From Lactobacillus sp. PV012 (GTDB lineage Bacteria; Bacillota; Bacilli; Lactobacillales; Lactobacillaceae), in NCBI RefSeq assembly GCF_014522325.1, contig NZ_CP041983.1, positions 558,001-622,000 on the forward strand: DNA of 64,000 bases. The letters are read 5' to 3'. Under the pieces are notes generated by a model that saw nothing but the letters and a program-made list of their open reading frames with translations, was not told the DNA's origin and did not search any database. This document shows positions 26,341 to 35,092 of the stretch, one piece after another. The position numbers and the translations under genes were made by a program. Within the stretch, counting starts at the first letter, position 1, and each line of letters begins with the position of its first letter.

Positions 26341-26502
26341 AAAAGCCTCCGAAATTAAATAATTATAACTTTATTGTACTAGTTATTTGAGGAAAAGAGA
26401 TAAAATTTTGCCCAATGATTAAAACTAACTTGTAAAGTAGCAATGATAGATTAAAAAGGTTATAATAATTAATTAAGAATATAATATAGAGAGGATAATT
26501 TT

Positions 26503-29037
26503 ATGGCACAAGTCCAACGCTTATACGAATTATTTAAGCCAGAACACTATGACGTTTATTTAGATATTAATCGGCAAGAAAAAGTTTTTTCTGGTAAAGT
26601 TACAGTTAGTGGAGAAGCTGTAGAAGATAAAATTAAACTAAATCAAAAATTCTTGGAAATCACAAAAGTTAGTGTTGATGGACAAGAAGTAGACTTCAAG
26701 GTTGATAATGACGAACAAGTTATTAATATCAATGCCGGTAAAACTGGCAATATAACAGTTGAAGTTGAATTTGCAGGTCCGCTAACAGATACAATGATGG
26801 GAATTTATCCTTCTTACTATGAAGTTGATGGAGTTAAAAAGCAATTAATTGGTACCCAATTTGAAACAACTTTTGCTCGCCAAGCTTTTCCTTGTGTCGA
26901 TGAACCAGCTGCTAAGGCAACTTTTAGTTTGGCAATTAAGTTTGATGAAAAACCAGGTGAAACTATAATTTCTAATCAACCAGAAGAAAAAGTGGTTGAT
27001 GGAGTGCACTACTTTAAAGAAACTTTACGGATGTCAACTTACTTAGTAGCCTTTGTTTTTGGAGAAATGCAAAGTAAATTGACGAAGACTAATTCTGGAG
27101 TTGAAATCGGTGTTTTTGCTACAAAAGCTCATCAACCAAAAGAATTAGACTTTGCTTTAGATATTGCAAAACGTTCTATTGAATTTTATGAAGACTATTA
27201 TGAAACTCCATATCCACTAGAACATTCTTATCAAGTAGCACTTCCTGACTTTTCAGCAGGAGCAATGGAAAATTGGGGTTGTGTAACTTATCGTGAAGCT
27301 TATCTTTTAGTAGATCCTGACAATACTGCCTTAGATCAAAAGCAATTGATTGCCACAGTAATTGCCCATGAATTAGCTCACCAATGGTTTGGTGATTTGG
27401 TAACAATGCAATGGTGGGATAACTTATGGCTAAACGAAAGTTTTGCAAACATGATGGAATATGTAGCAATTAATGCTTTAGAACCAGATTGGAAGATTTG
27501 GGAAATGTTCCAAACAAGTGAAGTACCTCTTGCATTACAAAGGGATGCAACTGATGGGGTCCAATCTGTACATGTAATGGTTAATGATCCTGCAGAAATT
27601 GATGCTTTGTTTGATGGAGCAATTGTCTATGCTAAAGGTTCTAGAATGTTAGTAATGGTAAGAGCCTTATTAGGTGATGATGCTTTAAGAGCAGGTCTGA
27701 AGAAGTATTTTGCTGCTCATAAGTTTGGCAATGCTACTGGGGATGACTTGTGGAAGGCATTAGGCGAAGCTTCTGGATTAGATATTGGAGAAATCATGCA
27801 TTCTTGGCTTGAACAACCAGGATATCCTGTTGTCAATGTTAAAGTTGAAAATGGTGATTTGGTTTTATCACAAAAGCAATTTTTCATTGGAGAAGGAAAA
27901 GAAGTAGGAAGAACTTGGCAAATTCCGCTAGAATCTAATTATCAAGCAGCTCCGCAAATTATGAAAGATGCTGAAGTAAATCTTGGCAATTATGAAGCTT
28001 TACGTCAAGCAGCAGGTAAGGCATTTAGACTAAATGTTGGTAATAATTCTGACTTTATCGTTAAATATGATGCAGAATTACTACAAGATATTTTAGCTAG
28101 TGTTGAAGATTTGACTGCTACTGATAAATTGCAATTGCTACAAGATTTTCGCTTATTAGCAGAAGCAGGACAAATGTCCTGGGCAGAAATTATTCCACTA
28201 TTACCTAAATTTGCTAACTCAACTTCTTCAATTGTTAATGATGCTTTATATCGTCTCTTAGCTTACTTACGTAATTTTGTTGAACCAAATTCTCCAGAAG
28301 ATAAGAAATTACGTGAATTTTATAATATGCTATCTGAGGATCAAGTTAAGCGTTTAGGCTTTTTACCAAGAGAAGATGAGTCAATTGATGATACATTGAC
28401 ACGTCCATATGTAATTGCAGCTTCTTTATATGGTAAAAATGATACTACAATTGCTACCTTGCATAGAATTTATAATGAAAATGAGGATCAATTAGATGCA
28501 ATTAATGCAGATATCCGTGCTTTAGTTTTAGATAATGAAGTCCACAACTTTGGTAGTATGAGTTTGCATGATAAATTAATGCATGAATATGAAACTACAA
28601 GTGATCCTAGTTTTAAAAATGATTTAACTAAGGCAATTACTGATACTGCACAGCCAGATATTATCGACGCCATTGTTGATGTCTTTAAAGAAGCAGATGT
28701 TGTAAAACCACAAGATTTACGTGCTTGGTATCGTGGAGTTTTGGCAAATCCTTATGGTCAAAGACAAGCCTGGAATTGGATGCGTTATAGTTGGGATTGG
28801 CTCGAAAAAACTGTTGGGGGAGATATGGAATTTGCTACTTTTGTAACAGTTACAGCTAATGTTTTCCATACTCCAGAATATTTAGCACAATTTAAGGAAT
28901 TCTTTGAACCAAAATTGAATACTCCAGGTTTAACTAGAGAAATTGAAATGGATATTCGTGTAATTGAAACTAAGGTTAACTTGGTTGAAAAAGAAAAGGA
29001 TGCTGTGGTGGCTGCCTTAAATAAAATTGTCGATTAA
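26503..29037 (+). CDS. pepN: Aminopeptidase N (lysyl aminopeptidase, M1)
   Basis: A zinc exopeptidase removing N-terminal residues from peptides in the cytosol, central to amino acid supply in lactobacilli. The 844 aa protein has the substrate-binding GAMENWG motif (about 253) and the HELAHQW-x18-E zinc site (His289, His293 and Glu near 312). It ends in the M1 ERAP-like helical domain. GAGAGGA lies upstream of the ATG. Length and motifs agree with Lactobacillus PepN. Transcribed divergently from pepX. Confidence 0.95.
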   Translation: MAQVQRLYELFKPEHYDVYLDINRQEKVFSGKVTVSGEAVEDKIKLNQKFLEITKVSVDGQEVDFKVDNDEQVININAGKTGNITVEVEFAGPLTDTMMGIYPSYYEVDGVKKQLIGTQFETTFARQAFPCVDEPAAKATFSLAIKFDEKPGETIISNQPEEKVVDGVHYFKETLRMSTYLVAFVFGEMQSKLTKTNSGVEIGVFATKAHQPKELDFALDIAKRSIEFYEDYYETPYPLEHSYQVALPDFSAGAMENWGCVTYREAYLLVDPDNTALDQKQLIATVIAHELAHQWFGDLVTMQWWDNLWLNESFANMMEYVAINALEPDWKIWEMFQTSEVPLALQRDATDGVQSVHVMVNDPAEIDALFDGAIVYAKGSRMLVMVRALLGDDALRAGLKKYFAAHKFGNATGDDLWKALGEASGLDIGEIMHSWLEQPGYPVVNVKVENGDLVLSQKQFFIGEGKEVGRTWQIPLESNYQAAPQIMKDAEVNLGNYEALRQAAGKAFRLNVGNNSDFIVKYDAELLQDILASVEDLTATDKLQLLQDFRLLAEAGQMSWAEIIPLLPKFANSTSSIVNDALYRLLAYLRNFVEPNSPEDKKLREFYNMLSEDQVKRLGFLPREDESIDDTLTRPYVIAASLYGKNDTTIATLHRIYNENEDQLDAINADIRALVLDNEVHNFGSMSLHDKLMHEYETTSDPSFKNDLTKAITDTAQPDIIDAIVDVFKEADVVKPQDLRAWYRGVLANPYGQRQAWNWMRYSWDWLEKTVGGDMEFATFVTVTANVFHTPEYLAQFKEFFEPKLNTPGLTREIEMDIRVIETKVNLVEKEKDAVVAALNKIVD

Positions 29038-29044
29038 GTTAATA

Positions 29045-29083
29045 AAATAGCATTGATGGTTAAAGTCAATGCTATTTATTTAG
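29045..29083 (+). terminator. pepN terminator-like hairpin
   Basis: 12-bp stem AAATAGCATTGA/TCAATGCTATTT with a 9-nt loop. The T tract is interrupted (ATTTAG). Confidence 0.65.
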
Positions 29084-29251
29084 CTAAAAAGTCAGCTGAA
29101 TAAGCTTTTAGAGCCTTTTATTTGCTTTTTAAAGTAAATGCCACTATCTTTAAAGGTAAGTAGATTATAAATATTTATCTTGCAAGTTATTATCTAAATA
29201 TCTATTTAACAATTTAATTTCACGTTTATAGATAATGGAGGTATTAACATT

Positions 29252-30607
29252 ATGTCCTTAACAAAAGACCAAAAAGCAATTGTTGCTAAGGCTAGTCGAA
29301 AAGACGAAAATGGTTGGCACTATATTACTGTCCAAGGAAAACCTTATGAAATAGGATTCCAACATGGCTATTTATTAACTGATGAGTATAAAGATGCAAT
29401 CAGAGTGTATGACCGCATGACACTTGAATTTTATGGAATGGATTACTCTTTCTTTGTTAAAGAAGCTGTGAAATTACATAAGGATAAGATTCCTGAAGAA
29501 TACTTAGAAGAAATGCAAGGGATGGCTGATGGCTTTACAGCTGGTGGATATGAAACTAGTTTAGATGACATTATTGGTTGGAATGCTTGGATGGAGTTAA
29601 CAGGCTATTGGTGGCCACAAGTTGCTGCTAACTATTCTAATAATCCTCCAAAAGGCCCAAGATCTTCCCACTGTTCAGGTTTTGTAGCTACGGGATCTGC
29701 TACTACAGATGGAAAACCAGTCATTGCCCATGAAAGTTTTGATGATTTTTGGAGTGGTCAATACTTTAATGTTTGTGAATTAGTGAAACCAGAAAAGGGT
29801 CACTCTTTTAAGATGCAAACTGTTCCAGGTTATATTGACTCAATGACTGATTTTTATGTAACTGATGCCGGCTTAGGAATTACTGAAACTACAATTGCTG
29901 GATTTGTAGGATATGATGTTAATGGAATTCCAGAATATGTCCGTGCCCGTAAAGCAACGCAATATGCTGATAACATTGATGAATGGATTGAGATTGCTAA
30001 TAAGGGTAATAATGGTGGATATGCAAATATTTGGTTATTAGCAGATACTAAAAATAATGAAATTGCTCGTTATGAACAAGGCTTAAAGTATCAAGAATTA
30101 TTACGAACAAAAGATGGTTACTTCTATGGCTGTAATGCCTGTCACAACCCAAGAATTCGTAATTTAGAGTGTGTAGACAATGGTTACAATGATACTCGCC
30201 AGCAAACAGGTGCTCGTAGAACACGATTTGAACAATTATTACCAGAAGTGAGTGGTAAAATTGATACTGCTATGGCAAAGAAAATTTTAGCTGATAAGTA
30301 TGATCCATACCTTGGCTACCAAAATCCTTCCTCAAGAAATATTTGTGCTCACTATGATGTTGATCCACAATATTATGCTGACGATCCACATGCAGTTTGG
30401 AATGTTCCATTTTACCCAGCAGGTTCTTGCGATGGTAAATGTGCTGATGCTAATGATATCGATAACTTAAATATGTGGGGAATCTTTGGTCGTGCTGATG
30501 GTGAACCATTTGATGCTGATGAATTTATTAAGCAACACCCAGAATGGAAATGGCAACAAGGATACCTTTACAGTAGACCAAGTCAACCTTGGACTTTGTT
30601 TAACTAA
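29252..30607 (+). CDS. C45-type / phospholipase-B-like Ntn-hydrolase
   Basis: A 451 aa protein with features of N-terminal-nucleophile hydrolases of the C45/phospholipase B-like group. It has the GFQHGYLL entry motif, then SSHCSGFVATG with Cys141 as likely nucleophile, and DGKPVIAHESFDD shortly after. Ntn enzymes usually expose the nucleophile by autoproteolysis before the Cys; here that would remove about 140 residues. No signal peptide. The substrate is unknown (acyl amide or phospholipid-type bonds in the family). A promoter, TTGCAA (29180) with TATTTA (29203) at 17-nt spacing, and GGAGG precede it. Monocistronic. Confidence 0.75.
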   Translation: MSLTKDQKAIVAKASRKDENGWHYITVQGKPYEIGFQHGYLLTDEYKDAIRVYDRMTLEFYGMDYSFFVKEAVKLHKDKIPEEYLEEMQGMADGFTAGGYETSLDDIIGWNAWMELTGYWWPQVAANYSNNPPKGPRSSHCSGFVATGSATTDGKPVIAHESFDDFWSGQYFNVCELVKPEKGHSFKMQTVPGYIDSMTDFYVTDAGLGITETTIAGFVGYDVNGIPEYVRARKATQYADNIDEWIEIANKGNNGGYANIWLLADTKNNEIARYEQGLKYQELLRTKDGYFYGCNACHNPRIRNLECVDNGYNDTRQQTGARRTRFEQLLPEVSGKIDTAMAKKILADKYDPYLGYQNPSSRNICAHYDVDPQYYADDPHAVWNVPFYPAGSCDGKCADANDIDNLNMWGIFGRADGEPFDADEFIKQHPEWKWQQGYLYSRPSQPWTLFN

Positions 30608-30626
30608 ATAATAAATTCCACAAAAC

Positions 30627-30664
30627 AAAGAGATAATTCATATGCTGATATGAATTATCTCTTT
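30627..30664. terminator. Bidirectional terminator between the C45 gene and the nitroreductase
   Basis: Perfect 17-bp stem AAAGAGATAATTCATAT/ATATGAATTATCTCTTT with a GCTG loop, placed between the two convergent genes. Confidence 0.9.
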
Positions 30665-30670
30665 ATTTTG

Positions 30671-31333
30671 TTATTCTGTAATAAATTTTCCTACACTGTC
30701 AAATGGTAAACGTAAGGTAGGTAAAGAATTTAAAGTTGAATTTTTTTCTTTAGCACGGTGGCCTAGAGCGATTACCATTCCGACTGCTTCAGAGTCAGGA
30801 ATTTTAAGATACTTATGAACGATTTCTGGATAGTGAGTAGCACTATAAAGATTGAGCGAATCCACTCCTTCATTTTTAGCTGCTAAATGTAAGCATTGTG
30901 AAAATGAACCTAAATCGTAAAGTGACCAGGCAGGTGAAACCTTTGGAATAGTAATTACAGCTAAAATTTGAGCTTGGTAAAGTTCTGCTTCAGCAGCAGT
31001 ATAGTCAGAGAACTTTCCTTCCTTTAAAAACTGAACTGAATCACTATAGTTAAGCATATTTTTAGCTTCGCGTATATCCCATTTCCCGTTAGGAATGAAG
31101 TTTTCTAATTCAGAGTGAATTGGCTTGTTTTTAGTAAATGAGCGATAATAAGCTGCTCTAATTTTATTAGTAAGGGTGGGCATTGAGATGTAAACACGCC
31201 ATGGTTGTGAATTAAGAAGAGAAGGAGCTTGTTGGGCCTGTGAAATAATTTTTTTAAGTTTTTTAGTAGGGACAGAACGTTTACTAAATTGTTTAATTTC
31301 TTGTTGATCCTTTAAAATCTTTTTGAATTCCAT
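30671..31333 (-). CDS. Nitroreductase-family FMN oxidoreductase
   Basis: A 220 aa protein of the nitroreductase fold. Its opening (KRSVPTKKLKKIISQAQQAPSLLNSQPWRVYIS) has the Arg/Ser FMN-phosphate site and the N-x-QPW motif. The C-terminal GMVIALGHRAKEK segment completes the FMN pocket. ATG at 31333 is preferred, with GGATGA 7 nt before it; a TTG at 31348 is possible. It is divergent from the TetR gene with a palindromic operator between, so it is a plausible TetR target. Confidence 0.85.
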   Translation of the reverse strand: MEFKKILKDQQEIKQFSKRSVPTKKLKKIISQAQQAPSLLNSQPWRVYISMPTLTNKIRAAYYRSFTKNKPIHSELENFIPNGKWDIREAKNMLNYSDSVQFLKEGKFSDYTAAEAELYQAQILAVITIPKVSPAWSLYDLGSFSQCLHLAAKNEGVDSLNLYSATHYPEIVHKYLKIPDSEAVGMVIALGHRAKEKNSTLNSLPTLRLPFDSVGKFITE

Positions 31334-31513
31334 TGTTGATTCATCCAATCTTTAGTTATTAAAAAAATAACACTTTTTCAAGTTTTTTGAATAATGACGT
31401 TATATTATTTTATCTTATTTTCTAATTACTAGTATAAATTAATTATTTTAGATAAAAAGAATTACAGCCCTTTTTAAAGTTATTCAATAATTTTTAAAAA
31501 GAATATAAAAAAA

Positions 31514-31530
31514 GTAAACAATTTGTTTAC
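31514..31530. promoter_or_regulatory. Palindromic operator, probably for the adjacent TetR regulator
   Basis: GTAAACA-ATT-TGTTTAC is a perfect 7+3+7 palindrome, extended by A5/T5 to 12 bp per arm. It lies in the nitroreductase-tetR intergenic region, just before a TATACT -10-like element (31540-31545). Length and symmetry are typical of TetR-family sites. Confidence 0.6.
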
Positions 31531-31627
31531 TTTTTATGGTATACTCTATTTTAGATGTTATTTAATTTTTGTATTTTTGTTACTTGAATTAAAATGAATG
31601 TTATTTAAAGAGGGGGGGGGAGAGCAC

Positions 31628-32251
31628 GTGGATATACGCTATTATAATACACAGTTACGTATTCAGCATGCACTCATTGAATGTATTAAAGAAAAGCCGT
31701 TTAATACTTTAAAAAATAAGGATATTATAGAAAAAGCACAAGTAAGTTCACGTACATTTTATCAGCATTTTTCTGATAAAAATGATGTTTTAGCTAAAAC
31801 GGAGATTTATTTAGTCAATGGCTTACAAGAAGCTTTGGAAAAAGATCGAGAAATTTTAAGGAATTTACAGGAAATTCCTTCTCCTGAAGAAATTAGTAAG
31901 TTAGCTGAAGATAGTTTTCGCTATACTATTGAGTATTGTAGTAAATGGAAAGATGAAGCAAAAGTGTTACTATCAGATAATGGGGATCTTCATTTTTTAG
32001 AACTCATTAGAAATATTTCCGAAACAGAATTTATTGTACGCTTTAAGTATCTTTTTCCAGAAGAATACCAGAAAAGAAAAAAGTTCGGTGAAATTCCTAC
32101 AGAGTTAATGCTTAAAATTTATATTGGAGGAATTGTTGATACAATAATCTTTTGGCTCAAAAACTATGACATTATGTCTCCTAAACAAGTAAGAACTATT
32201 TTAGGACAAGTACAATTAATGTCACCAGTACAATTGGTTATGCAAAAGTAA
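31628..32251 (+). CDS. TetR-family transcriptional regulator, GTG start behind a G9 tract
   Basis: A 207 aa regulator. The N-terminal helix-turn-helix (about 8-50: ALIECIKEKPFNTLKNKDIIEKAQVSSRTFYQHFSDKNDVL) is typical of TetR proteins; the C-terminal ligand domain is unrecognised. GTG 31628 is chosen because the HTH then begins at the usual position and a very strong G-rich ribosome binding site (31612-31622) precedes it. The ATG at 31598 would place the Gs inside the coding region. It is probably autoregulated through the palindrome at 31514. Confidence 0.8.
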   Translation: MDIRYYNTQLRIQHALIECIKEKPFNTLKNKDIIEKAQVSSRTFYQHFSDKNDVLAKTEIYLVNGLQEALEKDREILRNLQEIPSPEEISKLAEDSFRYTIEYCSKWKDEAKVLLSDNGDLHFLELIRNISETEFIVRFKYLFPEEYQKRKKFGEIPTELMLKIYIGGIVDTIIFWLKNYDIMSPKQVRTILGQVQLMSPVQLVMQK

Positions 32252-32287
32252 AATGGATGTACCTAAATCAAGGTATATCCATTTTTT
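32251..32287. terminator. Bidirectional terminator between tetR and dapF
   Basis: Stem AAATGGATGTACCT/AGGTATATCCATTT with AAATCA loop and T6. It begins at the last base of the tetR stop codon and ends just before dapF. Confidence 0.88.
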
Positions 32288-32288
32288 A

Positions 32289-33293
32289 TTATAGTGAAGT
32301 TACATTGTTGAAGTGAGGGAGATTGTTAACAAAGTTCAGATATGCATCTTGTTCATTGGTAGAAGTAATTGCAGCATGAGTAAAGTTATGATTTTTTAAA
32401 TCTTCTTCACTAATATTAATCTTATCTGTAAAAGTGGCATTACCAATTAATTCAATCCAATAGCGGTGGTGTAGTGCATCATAGTGTGGAATAGTTTTCA
32501 CGAAACCACCAGGGTTGTAGACAGTAATTGTCTGCTCTAATTCTCCAGCTTCAGGATGAGTCAAAGCTAGGGCGAGGGAGGTGGCAGACATCCCTGTACC
32601 GCAGGCATTAGTAAAACCAACGCCGCGCTCGAAAGTCCGTACAAAAATTTTATTTTTATCAATTATTTGAGCAAAATTAACATTTACTCCATCTGGATAA
32701 TAGGGGTTATCACCATTGAGGTAGCTTCCTACTCCGCCTAAAATGTTACTTTCAATCTGCTCTTGACTCATAAAACTAATCAAATGAGGATTTGGCACAG
32801 CTAGACTAGTAAATTTAAGTCCAGGATAAATTTCAGGAACAAAATCATTGATAAGGCGTTCTCTACCTAAATTTTTAAACGGTAAGCTGGCAGCGTTAAA
32901 ACTAACTGGTGAAATTTCAACTGCAAAAGCTGGGACGTTATGAGCAAAATCCTCAAATTTCCTTACGTTTAGGTCAGCTTTCATTGTTTGAACTTTAAAT
33001 TCAGTTTGACCAGTTTTTTCATGTAAATAACGTGCTACTGTCCGCAGACCATTTCCACACATTGACGCTTCACTTCCATCAGCGTTAATTACACGCATTT
33101 GTGCTAGGGCATCAGAACTAGCTTTATCTACGACTAATAAACCATCGCTACCATGAAGTAAGCCAGTTTTGTGATTGGTTAAAGCAAGAGCAAGTTCTTT
33201 TAACTCCTTGTCATTTAACTTTTGGCTTAAAGTTTCTTGATCTAATATGAAAAATTGATTTTGGGATCCATGTACTTTTATTAATTCAACCAT
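32289..33293 (-). CDS. dapF: Diaminopimelate epimerase
   Basis: Interconverts LL- and meso-diaminopimelate, the substrate for both lysine and peptidoglycan. The two catalytic cysteines are visible in ASMCGNGLRT and FTNACGTGMSAT. At 334 aa it is longer than the usual 275, as in other lactobacillal DapF: an insertion lies in the second half and the C-terminal tail extends about 40 residues past the last fold motif. GGAG precedes the ATG. It follows lysC by 11 nt, so the two form a minus-strand operon facing away from the lysA operon. Confidence 0.92.
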   Translation of the reverse strand: MVELIKVHGSQNQFFILDQETLSQKLNDKELKELALALTNHKTGLLHGSDGLLVVDKASSDALAQMRVINADGSEASMCGNGLRTVARYLHEKTGQTEFKVQTMKADLNVRKFEDFAHNVPAFAVEISPVSFNAASLPFKNLGRERLINDFVPEIYPGLKFTSLAVPNPHLISFMSQEQIESNILGGVGSYLNGDNPYYPDGVNVNFAQIIDKNKIFVRTFERGVGFTNACGTGMSATSLALALTHPEAGELEQTITVYNPGGFVKTIPHYDALHHRYWIELIGNATFTDKINISEEDLKNHNFTHAAITSTNEQDAYLNFVNNLPHFNNVTSL

Positions 33294-33304
33294 TTTTCCG
33301 CTCC

Positions 33305-34660
33305 TTAATTAAAAAAATTGTGGTAGATAGTTTGGACTGCTTCTTCAGCATCTTCTTTTTTGGTACCAATCATTAAAGAAATTTGGGAAGAACCTTTATT
33401 AATCATGCGTGGATAAATATGCTTTTTGGCAAGATTATGAAGAATTTGAGCACTAATTTGAGGTTGATGCTTCATTCCTTCTCCAACAACCATTAAAATT
33501 GCATAATCATCAATCCATTCTAAATGATCAGGATTGACAGTTGCTTGAATTTCATTACATAGTTGGTCAATAAGTTGATCGTTTAAAAAATTTCGATTAA
33601 AGACAATCGTAATATCATCAATTCCAGAAGGCATATGTTCATAAGAAATATTATGTTTTGAAAGAATTTGTAAAATCCGTAAGGTAAAACCAGCTTCTTT
33701 ATTAAGTAAATACTTATGTAAATAAAGAGCAGAGAAATGTTTTTGACTCACAACACCAGTAATTGTTTGCTCTGGCTTAAAATCTTTTTCAGGTACGATC
33801 ATGGTTCCTGGATTATCAGGCTCATTAGTATTTTTAACATTGATTTTAATTCCGCCCTCAATTGCTGGAATTAAAGCTTCATCATGAAATACGGAGAAGC
33901 CAGCATAAGAAAGTTCTCGTAATTCACGATAAGTCATTTTTTTAATAGATTGTGGGTGAGGAATTAGATTAGGATTAGCAGAGAAAATTCCGTTAACATC
34001 AGTAAAGTTTTCATAAAGATCTGCATTAAAGCCTCTAGCTAAAATAGCCCCAGTAATATCTGAACCGCCACGAGAAAAAGTAGCAATATTTCCAGAGGGG
34101 GTAATTCCAAAAAATCCGGGAAAAACAATATATTCATTAGGAGTTAAATGAATTTTTTCTAAATTAGTATAAGTTTCCGGGCTAACTAAAGCATCATTGG
34201 GTTCGCCAGTTACAATTAAACCAGCTTCTTTTGGATCAAGGAAGCGTGCTTTAAGACCATTTTTTTGTAATATTTTGGCAATTAGCATCGCATTTAATCT
34301 TTCACCGTGCGCTTTAAAGTTTGCCATTAAATATTCTTCATTTGGGTAGACTTTGGTTGGTAGTGAAAGTAAATATTGCTTGATTTCTGTTAGGTCTGCA
34401 TCAGCTAAATTAAAGTAGTGAGCTATTTCCTGATAACGGGAAAATATCTTTCTTTGAATTTCAGTTAGATCATCTTTTCTTAAAGTTAAATTAGCATATT
34501 TAATTAATAAATCAGTTACTTTGATATCATCACTTGATCTTTTGCCAGGAGCTGAGACAACGATTACTTGTCTTTGAGGATCACTTTTAATAATATTTAA
34601 AGCTTGATCAATCTTAGAGCCACTTGCTAAAGAGCTTCCTCCAAACTTAATTACTTTCAT
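33305..34660 (-). CDS. lysC: Aspartate kinase
   Basis: Phosphorylates aspartate to enter the lysine/threonine/methionine pathway. The 451 aa protein starts MKVIKFGGSSLASG (kinase signature), carries FSRGGSDITG in the catalytic domain (about 195-205), and ends with two ACT domains that usually bind lysine or threonine for feedback inhibition. I choose the ATG at 34660: GAAGG is 8 nt upstream, while for the ATG at 34666 it is only 2 nt away. No separate riboswitch is visible before it; upstream DNA is shared with the lysA leader. Confidence 0.93.
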   Translation of the reverse strand: MKVIKFGGSSLASGSKIDQALNIIKSDPQRQVIVVSAPGKRSSDDIKVTDLLIKYANLTLRKDDLTEIQRKIFSRYQEIAHYFNLADADLTEIKQYLLSLPTKVYPNEEYLMANFKAHGERLNAMLIAKILQKNGLKARFLDPKEAGLIVTGEPNDALVSPETYTNLEKIHLTPNEYIVFPGFFGITPSGNIATFSRGGSDITGAILARGFNADLYENFTDVNGIFSANPNLIPHPQSIKKMTYRELRELSYAGFSVFHDEALIPAIEGGIKINVKNTNEPDNPGTMIVPEKDFKPEQTITGVVSQKHFSALYLHKYLLNKEAGFTLRILQILSKHNISYEHMPSGIDDITIVFNRNFLNDQLIDQLCNEIQATVNPDHLEWIDDYAILMVVGEGMKHQPQISAQILHNLAKKHIYPRMINKGSSQISLMIGTKKEDAEEAVQTIYHNFFN

Positions 34661-34783
34661 TTGCATTTCCTTCTTTCATAAATGGATAGATGAATTAATT
34701 ATGTTAAAATTAAACTTTTAAATTAACTGAATTTTAACATAGATTAATATATCTGCAAGAATAATTAAAAAAAGTGGTAAACT

Positions 34784-34812
34784 ACTTGATTGTTAATTAA
34801 TAAAAGTATAGA
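34784..34812 (+). promoter_or_regulatory. Promoter of the lysine operon leader
   Basis: ACTTGA (34784-34789) and TATAGA (34807-34812) with 17-nt spacing. Transcription would start about 34820, exactly where the riboswitch P1 helix begins. Confidence 0.6.
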
Positions 34813-34820
34813 ATCTAAGT

Positions 34821-34986
34821 AAATCGAAGAGGTGCAACTGACAAGAGTACTAGTTATGAGCTGGGCAGAAGTTTTGACTAACTAGGAAAGGGGAAGTTGC
34901 CGAAGCAGATAAAAGCCAACTTATCTGCTGGGTCGTAGTTGAAGAAGCTGCGAACTGTCGCGAAAGATTCGCGGAGCGCTGTCGAT
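34821..34986 (+). ncRNA. Lysine riboswitch (L-box) aptamer
   Basis: The core shows L-box landmarks in order: GAAGAGGTGCAACTGACAAGAGTA (34826 onward, quoted from two conserved blocks), GGAAAGGGGAAGTTGCCGAAG, then GCTGGGTCGTAGTTG and a closing CTGTCGAT. P1 forms between ATCGA (34823-34827) and TCGAT (34982-34986). Lysine binding is known to favour the downstream terminator, so the lysA operon should be off when lysine is plentiful. Confidence 0.93.
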
Positions 34987-35010
34987 CAATTTGATTAATG
35001 ATTTTTAGTT

Positions 35011-35054
35011 AATCCTTTGTTTGCACCCTCTGCAAGCAAAGGATTTTTGTTTTT
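35011..35054 (+). terminator. Riboswitch-controlled terminator before lysA
   Basis: 15-bp stem AATCCTTTGTTTGCA/TGCAAGCAAAGGATT (one G-U) with CCCTC loop, then T5-G-T5. It is 39 nt before the lysA start, as expected for transcriptional attenuation. Confidence 0.9.
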
Positions 35055-35092
35055 CCAAGCGCTTCTACCGCAAAGATGATAGGAGAATTAAA

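Noticed and set aside
35021..35092. Upstream ATG for lysA at 35021
   Set aside because: It lies within the riboswitch terminator stem; AGGAGA and a conserved-length protein support 35093.
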